A DNA stretch of 64,000 bases from Hordeum vulgare subsp. vulgare (Eukaryota > Streptophyta > Magnoliopsida > Poales > Poaceae), in the NCBI RefSeq assembly GCF_904849725.1, contig NC_058519.1, positions 103,714,881 to 103,778,880 on the forward strand, given 5' to 3'. The notes beneath the pieces were generated by a model. The model saw only the letters and a list, made by a program, of their open reading frames with translations, was not told the DNA's origin and did no database searches. Each line of letters begins with the position of its first letter. Within the stretch, counting starts at the first letter, position 1. The position numbers and the translations under genes are program-made. This document shows positions 45,310-56,475 of the stretch, piece after piece.

Positions 45310-46318
45310 CCTAAAGACGGACATCATATTAGCCCATAGAATAAATTGAAGATATTGCTGAATCAAAAGACATGAGTATCTGAACAGGAATAAGCAATTG
45401 CACTCGATAAAAATAGTAAGAATGCTTCCTCAAAGTGACGGACGACAAAATTCCTATTAAGACCACTGCAAACAAGTATGAGCTAGAACTGCTCGAAACA
45501 AACATATGATCGAGAATTCATCCGATATCTTCGTGGATAAGATCGCACGGGCTCGAATTGACAGTAGCCATCCTGTGCAAGGTAGTGCACACGACATACG
45601 TAGTATCCCCGAGTCGTAGCGAGCTACAAGGACTCTTTAATATACAACGAGAACCAATGTAAGACGACCGTCAACAAACACACTCACTGAACATCGGATC
45701 CCAACCTTGACCATACTACTTGATATCCCAACTATGAATTCCCGAAATAACTGGTCATGCAATCAGGTACACGGATACAAGGAGTATATCACACAACTCC
45801 TAAACTAACCCGTCACCTGTATCACATCCTTCAACACACAACCAGCATCTCGGACCTTCATCTACAACAGATCCGCGTGATCACAATGATACCAAGTGTG
45901 GCAGTACCCCCGAACAATCTGCACCAGTACTGGGGGAATCGGGGTTATCTCGCCACTACCGGTATTGAAGCAATAACGAACATCCTTCGTTCTTAGATAC
46001 TCAAAAATCTGAATGACGGCGATGTGCGCGAGAATCCCCTGGAGCTCAACTCCCCAGAAGAAATCAAAGCAGACAGGAGGCACCAAGACAGGACTCCGTC
46101 ACATCGAAATCATATAGACTTCACAAATACCCGCGTGATCCTAAAAAAAGTTTGAGCGAGAAAAGGAGTAGAATTTAAGATTTCCTAAGTCGGGAACCTC
46201 ACCAGAGCATGGAAGAGGAGAAAAAAGAATCCTACTCTCCGATATAACTAAAACTCAAAACATTTTCTAGACTCGACTCGGCCAAGTACGATCACACAAA
46301 GGCTGCTATGGTCGTAAG
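45310..46318 (-). other. Leader of chromovirus F between primer site and gag
   Basis: About 1 kb, no gene seen. A long untranslated leader is common in this lineage. Confidence 0.6.
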
Positions 46319-46332
46319 GCTCTGATTACCAA
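46319..46332 (-). promoter_or_regulatory. Primer binding site, initiator tRNA-Met type (chromovirus F)
   Basis: Minus strand TGGTAATCAGAGCC; the usual plant site is TGGTATCAGAGC, so there is one extra A. Confidence 0.65.
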
Positions 46333-49300
46333 CTTGTAACGACTAAGATGCGGTCCTTTCCGATCTAGGGATCGAGGCCCCGAATTGGAAAGGAGCGCAT
46401 CTAAGCGTCTCGCAAAACAAGGTATCATAGCACATACACAATAATAACAGATGGACAATCAGGGGTTCAATTGCCAACTCATAAATATATCAGAGTACAT
46501 CACGCATACAATCAAAGTAGTTCCGCTACGGACTACAAAACAAGGGAAATGGCTATGCTACCCTGCCTGCTGGCCCACGATCACGACCACGCCTCAATCT
46601 TCTGGATAGTTCACGTACAGGCGGTCGTTCTCCTCGTCGTACTGCCACGCCAGCTGCGTGCCGTCGGGATCACCTGTCTCTGGGGTACCTGAACCTGTTG
46701 CTATTGTGGAGGAATCTGTGAGCCACGGGGACTCAGCAATCTAAGACCTTGGTGCCAGAACTAGTCAAGTTATTAGGTTGGATAGGTGGAGTGTTTAGGT
46801 TGCAGCATCCTAAGCTTGATATGGTGGCTAACTTGCCGACTGCTAGGTGGGTGGACCAACACTCATGAGGAGCGCTGGCCCGGGTTGTTGATTAAATTCC
46901 TCGGGGTAGCTATTCTCTATGCAGATTATCATTAAGTGATTAGCACATTAAAACAAATGTTGAGTCCTGCCGGACAAGTCTTAACTCTACGCGATTTATC
47001 AAGGGGGTCCCCATAACAACCCCGAACGTGTTAGGAGCGATCAATATGGAATCAAACACCGGTAGCCGGTAACTATGACGACAATAACGGAACAAAGCAC
47101 CCGGCAAAAGGCTATGCCTTTCGTTATTTACCAAGTATATAGGTGCATTAATTAAATAACAGAATTTAAGATAATGATATCCAGCTCATGTTATCACATG
47201 AGGCAAACCACCTGCATCTAGCAACACTAACATTAGTAGCTGAGCAAAGCCTACCTAGCCATTCAAGTTTGCTAGGAAGGAATCAGTGTTTGGGTTCATG
47301 GCATTTCAGGAGGCAATATTTCAGTGGTAGGCAGCGAGCATATAACAAAGGAAACGTAATCTAGCATAACAAGTCTAGAGATGGAATCAAGGTCATATCA
47401 TCTTGCCTGTGATATCCTCAGCTTGGAATGGTTCTTGGTCGTCCTGCACGTACTCTCCCGAATCCACGTACTCGTTCTCCGATTCCGGTGCTACCCAACA
47501 TAAGAATAACATCCAATGAACAACAGCACCTCAAGATGCAACAAGCACATGATGCATGAGATGAATATGAGCATGCATCACTATTTGTATCACTAGCACA
47601 AACATAAAGAGTAAATACATGTTCCTGGACAGAACTGCATCCTAAGCTATTTTTACATGCATGAGGATGACATGATTTGATGCGTCTCGAGAAAACGATG
47701 CAAAAGCATATAAAGAACATTACAATCGGAGCTACGGATCAACGGGAATCAACGAAACAAGATATGAAGCCCTACGTGTCAAAATCGTCACCACACTCTC
47801 AAATGGCACAACTCTGGTATTCCCAGGTTACCAATACATAATCTGTAAGCACTCACAAACATCAAAATGTCAAAACTACTCATTCTGCCATAAACTGCAT
47901 CATCACACTTAGTGAGCTACATGCAAAGCACCTACAGCCACCCAAATATGACAAATAATATATGTGGATGTAGCTATCCAAGAATACTACAAGCACAAGC
48001 AAGAATCACACAAAAAGGAATTAAACACAGAAAGTTACAAGGCTCTAAACTTGCCCAAAAATATCAGATTTCAGGGACTTGGTGAAAATTCCAAATTCTC
48101 ACTATCTGTCTTTGCTCTGAAGCATTTTTACAGCAGCCAAACCATAATCTACAGGACTCCAAATGGAATGCAATTTTACATGGGTCTAGACAAACATATC
48201 AGCTTCAACTTTCTAGTTGAAAGCTAAGGCTAGATCCCAACACATTGACCTGCACAACCTCATCAACACGAGAAGAAAATATAAACACATTCTCAGACTT
48301 TGTGAAAATCTCAGATTTTCACTAATCTAGAATTTCAGCCACATGCCTACTTTGGATGGGCACAACTTGCACACATGGATTCCAAAACATGAAATGAAAC
48401 CAACATGTGGTAGAGGGGGTCACCCTCTACTACCACAACCAAGAATCAAACACAAAGGCTCACCACAACTCATGGAACCAAGCTCTAAACATAGAAGAAA
48501 AATGAAATATGTCATCTCCAGAAAATGTTCCAATGGAAAAACTAAGTTCACCGATGGATTCCTTGGGAGATTCTACCCCAAAATCATATATAATATGTAT
48601 GCACTTACTTGGAGCAAGTGACCACAAACTAGGAAGAAAGAAACTACAAGAAATCATACATAGTGAATAGTGCAACATTTCATGTGCATTTCACTAGATC
48701 AACTCCTACACGAATACTTGTTCATGTGCATAATGACCATAGTGACATGAGGGTTTTGACCCCATGTATGTTACATAGCACATCAACATCACAAGCACAA
48801 CTACCAAGCTATCCACACACACAAAACACCATGCCCTCTCACATATGGTCATGTGAAGGTGCATAGTTTTGCTTGCAAAGGTGGGGTGTCCCACACACAC
48901 ATCTCCACCCCACTACACACACCAAAACATGTTCTTGATCAAAACACATTCCTACACATGCTAACATGGCAAGCATCACTAGAACAAGCCCACACACACA
49001 AATTATATGTGGTGAGGGGTTGACCATCCACCCACACATACACACTCCTCTAAAACTTACAAGATGCAACACAAAACTACTAGTGCAGCCACATAATCAA
49101 GATAAGCTTGCAATCCTACCAGCATTAAACAACCCACACTAACTTTACTTAAGGCATCTACACACACACACAAAGCATCTACACCATGAATACACACATG
49201 CACATATCCACATGCACATTAGCAAGTATGTGCACAACACGCACACCTACACCTCACACAAGTGTTGCCACCACCACTACATGTGCTGGACAGGGAAAAG

Positions 49301-49410
49301 GAAATAATATGCACACCTCTCTTTCTCTAATACTTAGTCACAAAGTGTAGCAAGTAGAAGCAAACGAAAGAATAAAAGAAAGAAAAGGGAAAAAATAAAG
49401 GGCAGGCCTG

Positions 49411-49479
49411 GGATTCGAACCCCAGTGCCCCTGGATACTACCACAGATCCCAAACCACCAGGCTAATGCCACTGCGCTC
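49411..49479 (-). other. tRNA-like segment with Pol III boxes (first)
   Basis: Minus strand: A-box-like GAGCGCAGTGG (49479-49469) and perfect B box GGTTCGAATCC (49421-49411). The cloverleaf does not close well, so this is not a tRNA gene. Confidence 0.45.
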
Positions 49480-49568
49480 GACAGAGGCAGGGGTTCGAAT
49501 AGGGTAACGTGTTCCTGGTGGCTACTGTGCCGAAGCAAACGAGAAATAAAAATAAAAGGTGCCGAGGG

Positions 49569-49624
49569 GGGATCGAACCCACGCCCTCTCAACAGGCACA
49601 CAACGAACGTTACCACTATGCTAC
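49569..49624 (-). other. tRNA-like segment with Pol III boxes (second)
   Basis: Minus strand: A box TAGCATAGTGG (about 49622-49612) and B box GGTTCGATCCC (49579-49569), in the same direction as the first, about 150 bases apart. Confidence 0.45.
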
Positions 49625-50294
49625 GGTCAAGGAGTTCGATAGAGAAGGGGCATTATCTCTTTTGAGCATCCCCCTTCGAGATACATAGAAGAGCCACGAC
49701 GGCCGGAACAGGGGAACTGTCCCGCCGGCAACACAGGTCAAATCGAGCAACGGCTCGTTGATGGAAGGACGCCTACGCATCCACGGTTCCATTCCCTATG
49801 CTAATTACGCTCGAGAAGAACCACAGTTGCCTAGCTACGGTGCCCGGCGGCGCCGGCGACAGGGAGCAGCTCGGCGGCGACCTTGGGCTCCTACTCGATG
49901 ATCTACGACAGGGAAGAGGAAAGAGAGGGGTCTGCTCACCCAACGGAAGAAGACCTCGGCCCTGGACGGAGAGGAAGGAGGGGAAGAAGCGGAAGCCGCC
50001 GATCTGGTCTGCTCGTCGGGGAAGGGAGCCATCGTCGTGGAGAAGAGGAAGCAGGGGCGATCTCGACGACCTAGCCGCGGGGATGGATCCCTGGATGTCC
50101 CCGCGTGCTCGCCGAGTCGTCGGAGGGGAAGAAAAGGCACGGACGCGACGGCGAGGAGCACCTCAACTCACGGCCATGGCGGAAGGACTCCTTCCCTTAC
50201 CTGGTGCACGTCGACAGAGAGATAGGTGGAGAGGGAATGGAGGTGGCAGCGCGAGAGGGGAAACCCTATCTGCACGAACGCCAAGGGGGGTTCC

Positions 50295-50303
50295 TTTTAT
50301 GGA
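50295..50303 (-). promoter_or_regulatory. Candidate TATA box in LTR of chromovirus F
   Basis: Minus strand CCATAAAAGG, just upstream (minus sense) of a GC-rich leader. Placed by sequence only. Confidence 0.35.
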
Positions 50304-51187
50304 GGAGAGGGGCGAGGGGCGCTCCTCGACGTCCGTGATGGCGTCTGACGACGTTGCTCTAAACCCGCAAGAGAGGAGACACTGACGGAGGTAGGAGGCG
50401 AACAGGACGCCGTCTACAGGACAACGAAGCTGGGCTGCGAGAGACAAGAGGGAAGCGGGCCGACTAGGTGGGAGGAGGCCCATCTAGTGTGACAAATAGA
50501 GAAAAGGCTCTGTGGACTGTTTTCCTTTTAAAAGAAAAACCAGAGAAAGAAAAATAGACACATGGCTATCTGTTGTGGATAAAATCAAACTAAAAATGTC
50601 CCTGGTGATGAAAATAAATAACCTATTTAAATAAAATACAAATGGTATTTTTGGAGCAACTAAATAATTACAAAACAGCAATTGCATTATCTGTTTTGTG
50701 ATTTATTGCACCTTCAGGACACTCTTCAAATCACCAAATCTTGCACCCCAACATCTCCACAATATTTCCTAAACAAAATACATTTTAAAACTGGAATATA
50801 AAGGTGCAATTTTGAACTTGAGATAAAAAGAGAGAAAAGGAATTGAAACAATTATCAAGCCACCACATGCTATGCTTCTAACCCTTCCATCACATCAACA
50901 CCCCTCACATGAGATCACAAGGCATGGGATGGATGAAATGCTTGCATGCAAAGAAAGATCAAAACAAGGTGACATGAAATAACACATGGTATGCCACTCC
51001 ACTTCACATCAAGCAACACATGAAATCACAAGTCTAACCAAGACATGGAATGGTATGGAACATGGTATGCATGCATGCAAGGAAGACAATAAGGGACACA
51101 TGAAATCATAAATGCATAGGACTCTCTCATATCAATGTCAGGGTGGTCCCACATGGAAGGTTACAAAAAGGAACAGCTTTACACTTG

Positions 51188-51192
51188 GGGCA
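51188..51192. repeat. Target-site duplication of D, left copy
   Basis: GGGCA, identical to 58052-58056. These bases also belong to the LTR of F. Confidence 0.85.
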
Positions 51193-52819
51193 TGATACGT
51201 CTCAAACATATCTATAATTTTTGATGGTTTCACGCTGTTATCTTGTCTTCTTTGGATGTTTTATGTACTTTTTATATCTTTTTTGGGACTAACTTATTAA
51301 TTCAGTGCCAAGTGCGAGTTCCTGTTTTTTCTGTGCTTTTGACTCTTTTCAGATCTGATTTTGGAATGGAGTCCAAACAGAATAAAAACCCCGAAATGAT
51401 TTTTTCCCGAACGGAAGAAGATCAAGGGGCCTTTGGGCCAAGCCAGGTGGGCTCCAGGGAGCCCACAAGCCCCCACTCCGCCACCAGGGGGGAGGCCGCG
51501 GTGGCAGGGCTTGTGGCCTCCCTTGCCGCCCCTGACCTAGATCCTTGGCCTATATATTCCCAAATATTCCGCAAAAAAGCAGGGGAGCCTCGAAAATACT
51601 TTTCCGCCGCCGCAAGCTTCCGTTTCCACGAGATCTCATCTGGAGACCCTTCCCGGCACCCTGCCGGAGGGGAATTTGGAGTTGGAGGGCTTCTTCATCA
51701 TCATCATCGCCCCTCCAATGACTCGTGAGTAGTTCACTTCAGACCTACGGGTCCGTAGTTAGTAGCTAGATGGCTTCTTCTCTCTCTTGGATCTTCAATA
51801 CAAAGTTCTCCATGATCTTCATGAAGATCTATTCGATGTAATCTACTTTGGTGGTGTGTTTGTCGAGATTCGATGAATTGTGGATTTGTGATCAGATTAT
51901 CTATGATATATATTTGAGTCTTTGCTGATTTCTTATATGCATGATTTGATATCCTTGTAAGTCTCTCCGAGTCTTGGGTTTTGTTTGGCCAACTAGATCT
52001 ATGATTCTTGCAATGGGAGAAGTGCTTGGTTTTGGGTTCTACCATGTGGTGACCTTTCCCAGTGACAGTAGGGGCAGCAAGGCACACATCAAGTAGTTGC
52101 CATCAAGGGTAAAAAGATGGGGTTTTTATCATTGGTTTGAGATTATCCCTCTACATCATGTCATCTTGCTTAAGGTGTTACTCTGTTCTTATGGACTTAA
52201 TACACTAGATGCATGCTGGATAGCGGTCGACGTGTGGAGTAATAGTAGTAGATGCAGAAAGTATCGGTCTACTTGTTTTGGACGTGATGCCTATAGATAT
52301 AATCATTGCATAGATATCGTCACGACTTTGCGCGGTTCTATCAATTGCTCGACAGTAATTTGTTCACCCACCGTCTACTTGCTTCCATGAGAGAAGCCAC
52401 TAGTAAACACTACGACCCCCGGGTCTATTCACATCCATCGTTTACACCTCCGCTTTTACTTTGCTTTGTTACTTTGTTGCTTTCAGTTCTCACTTGGCAA
52501 ACAATCTATAAGGGATTGACAACCCCTTCATAGCGTTGGGAGCAAGCTTTTGTGTTTGTGCAGGATCTTGAGATACTCCTCCACTGGATTGATACCTTGG
52601 TTCTCAAACTGAGGGAAATAGTTACCACCGCTACGCTACATCACCCTTTCCGCTTCGAGGGAACACCAACGCAAGGCTCCAAGGCCACGGGGGAAATCCT
52701 TCGCATACTTGCCTAGGAAGTCCCTTAAGGCGTAGCCACAGCAGAAGGATCAAGCCAATTATTCTCCCGTCGACGTGCCTATTTCTGGCGCCATTGGAAG
52801 GTCTTTTGTTGCTGTAGCA
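51193..52819 (+). repeat. 5' LTR of element D
   Basis: 1,627 bases, TGATACGTCTCAAACA to GCTGTAGCA. Candidate TATA box TATATATT at 51551-51558. Confidence 0.87.
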
Positions 52820-52829
52820 AAAGTATTTC

Positions 52830-52847
52830 TTGCGCCGTTGCCGGGGA
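52830..52847 (+). promoter_or_regulatory. Primer binding site, tRNA-Asp type (element D)
   Basis: TTGCGCCGTTGCCGGGGA; the second base is changed from the tRNA-Asp complement, near the priming end. Confidence 0.78.
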
Positions 52848-53059
52848 GGAGAAATTAAGATCTATCCAAGTAGGTCCCACACACTCTTCTCTTGCATTTA
52901 CTTTTGTTGCCAGTTGCCTCTCGTTTTCCTCTCCCCCACTTCACATTTGCCATTTCCATTTGCCTTTCTCCTTTGCCGTTTTCTTTGCCTTTTGCCTTTT
53001 TCATTCGCCCTTTTTGTCTCGCTTGCTTTCTGTTCGCTTGTATGCCATGTGCCTTCAAT

Positions 53060-53826
53060 ATGTTTGCATCTTCGTTTATTAATCTCTTTAAGAGACCCAC
53101 TTATGTGGAATGAATTGCTAGTGAGTTGAGGGCACTTGACTATCTTTATGGAGTTTTCTGTGAGATGCGTGAATCTGAAAATTGTGAGGAAGAAATTTAT
53201 GAAGTGATTCACGAGGTCTCCTTGGATGAAAATCATGATTGCAATGGTTTTACTATAAATTCTATTAGTGACAATCATGCTAAAATTATGCAAAACCCTA
53301 AGCTTGGGGATGTTAGTTTTGCTATGTCCCCTAGTTGTTGCAATAATCATGATTGGGGTGATGATCTTTCTTATGATCTTGAAAATTTGTTCAAACCTCA
53401 TGATGAATATGATATTTGCAACAATACTGAAAGTGGGATTGGAGAAGTCATGACTTTATTTGATGATAATCCCACTATTTTTGAAGAGCGTCAACTTTGC
53501 ATGCATGTGGGTCATGAAAAGAATATCCTATGGGATAGCTATATTGTTGAATTTGAATATGATCCCACATGTAATTGCTATGAGAGAGGAAAATATTTTG
53601 GTAGAAACTTTCATGTTACCAAATTACCACTCGTTTTGTGGATATTGCTATTGTCTCTTTCTTCTTCCTTGCATATGGCAAGTATTGGTTGTCTTGACAA
53701 TCTGTTTTCCTATAAAATGCTTATGCATAGGAAGTATGTTAGATTAGATGTGATTTTCACATGCTTAAGGATGCTCTCGTTGTGCTTCAATTCTTGTCTT
53801 TTGTGAGAGCATCATTGAATGCCTAG
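53060..53826 (+). pseudogene. ORF of unknown function in element D, broken
   Basis: Homologue of the element G ORF. The frame reads NLFKRPTYVE, a TGA at 53111-53113, then ELRALDYLYGVFCEMRESEN to a TGA at 53804-53806. Against G it lost about 38 bases holding the probable true start (MDPHPLA), gained the TGA, and lost one base near 53740. That loss shifts the last residues; in the other frame they match G (CDFHMLKDALVVLQFLSFV). It keeps a segment missing in G (NHDWGDDLSYDLENLFK). Conserved parts: CNNTESGIGEVMTLFDDNP, TIFEERQLCMHV, GRNFHVTKLPL, and a Leu-rich hydrophobic stretch. No known catalytic motif; function unknown. Confidence 0.62.
53300..53312 (+). repeat. Internal polypurine motif inside the unknown ORF (element D)
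   Basis: AAGCTTGGGGATG; encodes KLGD. Further copies at 54462-54474 and 54516-54528, and as the true tract at 56461-56473. Confidence 0.65.
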
Positions 53827-53868
53827 CTAAGGGCGTTAAACAATAGCACTTGTTGGGAGGCAACCCAA
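53821..53868 (+). other. Conserved two-hairpin motif after the ORF (element D)
   Basis: Same as in B, with GCGCTT changed to GCACTT in the first stem. The second hairpin (TTGGG/CCCAA) is intact. Confidence 0.6.
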
Positions 53869-56460
53869 CGAATCTATCCTTTTTATTTATGTTTTGTGTT
53901 TTCCACACTTTCATAATTCTGTTATGATTCTGTTTTTTGTGTTTCTTTTTGCGTTTGTGCCAAGAAAAACCGTTATGATTAGTCTTGGGGATGATCCTTT
54001 GCTCATGCTGGAAAAGACAGAAACTTTCTGCTCACGAAAAGAATTTTCATTTTTTTCTTTCTGTAAGAGCTTTTGAGTTGATTCTTTTTTCTGATGATTT
54101 CTATGCAAATTCTTAAGACTGTCGTAATTTTTCGGAATTTGTGAAGTAGCAGAGGTATACTAAATATACAGATTGCTACAGACTGGTCAGCTGTTAATAG
54201 ATTCTATTTTTGTTGTGTTGGTTGCTTATTTTGATGAAACTATCGATAGTATCAAAGGGTATTAGCCATGGAATATTGAAAGTACAGTAACCCAACATCA
54301 ACACAAGTAGAATTTAAGTTTGCTACAGTACCTAAGGAAGTGGTGGTTTGCTTTCTTGTACTAATGTTATTCATGAGTTTTTGTTTAAGTTTCGTGTTCT
54401 GAAATTTTCAAGTTTTGGGTGAAGTTCTTATGAAAAAAAAGATAAAGAGTGGCAAAAGCTCAAGCTTGGGGATGCCCAAGGCACCCCAAGAGATTCAAGG
54501 ATGCCATACAAGCATAAGCTTGGGGATGCCCCGGGAAGGCATCCCCTCTTTCGTCTTCAATCCATCGGTAACGTTACTTGGGGCTATATTTTTATTCACC
54601 ACATGTTATGTGTTTTTGCTTGGAGCGTCTTGTATCGTAGGAGTATTTTATTTTTGTTGTATCAAAATCATCCTTGTTGCACACCTATATAGAGAGACAT
54701 GCACTCACCGTGATTTTGTCGAGCTTCACTTATATCTTTTGGTAGACAATTCAGCTCACATGTGCTTCACTTATTTCTTTTGAGCTAGATACTTTTTCTC
54801 TATGTGCTTCACTTATATCTTTTAGAGCACGGTGGTGCGTGGCTTGGTAGTTGATCTATGCTTTGAAAGTAGTCTCAAAAGGGGTAGTTATCCAAAGGGA
54901 TACGAAAACTTCCACCTTCATGTGCATTGAATAGTTAGAGAAGTTTGATTCATATCAATTAGTTTTGAGTTGTGGTTATGGTAATATTGAAGTCATTCTA
55001 GTAAGGTGTTGTGGATCTAGAAATACTTGTGTTGAAGATAGTGATTCCCGCAACATGCACGTATGGTGAACCGCTATGTGATGAAATCTGAGCATGATTA
55101 GTCTATTGACTGTCATCCTTTGTGTGGCGGTCGGGATCGCGCGATGGTTTATACCTACCAACCCTTCCCCTAGGAGTATGTGTTGAATGCTTTGTTTCGA
55201 TTACTAATAAAACTTTAGCAACAAGTATATGAGTTCTTCATGACTGATGTTGATTCCATGGTTTAGAAGCACTTTCACCTTCCACCATCACTATCTTCTT
55301 AGTGCCGTGCAACTTTCGCCGGTGCACAAAACCCACCATTAGCCTCCCTCAAAACAGCCACCATACCTACCTACTATGGCTTTTTCAAAGTCATTCCGAG
55401 ATATATTGCCATGCAACTACCACCATGACATGTGCCACCACGTCTACATTGCCATTGCATGATCGTAAGATAGCTAGCATGATGTTTCCATTAATGTCTC
55501 TGCCATGCTAGATCATTGCCACGGTACACTACCGAAGGCATTCCATATAGAGTCATCGTTACTCTAAGTTTTGAGTTGAAAGTGTGATGATCATCATTAA
55601 TGGAGCATTGTCCCATGTGAGGAAACACAAGAGGCCAAAGAAGCCCACAAAAAAGAGGCCAAAGAGCCCACCAAATAAAAAAATGAGAGAAAAAGAGAGA
55701 AGGGACAATGCTACCACTTTTTCCACACTTGTGCATATTAAGCACCATGATCTTCATGATTGAGAATCTCTCGTTTTGTCACCACCATATAGCTAGTGGG
55801 AAATTTTCATTATATAACTTGGCTTGTATATTCCAATGATAGGCTTCCTCAAAATTGCCTTAGGTCTTCGTGAGCAAGCAAGTTGGATGCACACCCACTA
55901 GTTTTCTTTAAGAGCATTCACATACTCGTAGCTCTAGTGCATCGTGGCAATCCCTACTCATTCACATTGATATCTATTGATGAGCATCTCCACGGCTCAT
56001 TGATATGCCTAGTTAATGTGACTATCTTCTCCTTTTTTGTCTTGCAACCTCCACCACATTCCACACCATCTATAGTGCTATAACCATGGCTCACGCTCAT
56101 GTATTGCGTGAGAGTTGAAAAGGTTTGAGAAAGTAAAGGTGTGAAAAAATTACTTGGCCAATACCGGGGTTGTGCATGATTTAAATTCGTTGTGCAATGA
56201 TGATAGAGCATAGCCAGACTATATGATTTTGTAGGGATAACTTTCTTTTGGCCTTGTTATTTTGAAAGTTCATGATTATCTTGCTAGTTTGCTTGAATCA
56301 TTATTGTTTCCACGTCAATAGCAAACTATTGTTTTGAATCTAATGGATCTGAACATTCACGTCACATAAGAGTAATTACAAAGGACACCTATGCTAGGTA
56401 GCATGAAAGCATCAAAAATTCATTCTTTATCACTTCCCTACTCGAGGACGAGCAGGAGTT
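53869..56460 (+). other. Element D non-coding 3' internal region
   Basis: 2.6 kb, no credible gene. Collinear with the same region of C, including the GCTTCACTTATATCTTTT repeats, the GAGGCCAAAG tandem (about 55630-55672) and a purine tract (about 55680-55705). Confidence 0.75.
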
Positions 56461-56473
56461 AAGCTTGGGGATG
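56461..56473 (+). promoter_or_regulatory. 3' polypurine tract of element D
   Basis: AAGCTTGGGGATG two bases before the LTR. Confidence 0.75.
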
Positions 56474-56475
56474 CT

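Larger units (their letters stand above)
46335..51192 (-). repeat. 5' LTR of chromovirus F, interrupted five bases from its end
   Basis: About 4.86 kb, plus bases 58057-58061 (CTACA) on the far side of element D. Compared with the left LTR it has lost about 0.54 kb at 46830 (junction CTAACTTGCCGACTG). It contains CA-rich microsatellite-like stretches (48880-49260), two tRNA-like segments and a GC-rich block (49830-50470). No gene. Confidence 0.8.

Noticed and set aside
48880..49260. CA-rich repeats considered as a CRISPR-like or satellite array
   Set aside because: Units are irregular with no constant repeat and spacer; simple microsatellite-like sequence in an LTR of a plant genome.
49411..49624. 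Possible functional tRNA genes
   Set aside because: A and B boxes are present but acceptor and T stems do not pair properly and no convincing anticodon arm is seen; kept only as tRNA-like segments.
49798..50385. Long plus-strand open frame of 195 codons in a GC-rich block
   Set aside because: It lies in the LTR of minus-strand element F, is low in complexity (Gly, Arg, Glu), and several overlapping frames on both strands are open, as expected from GC-rich sequence without stops.
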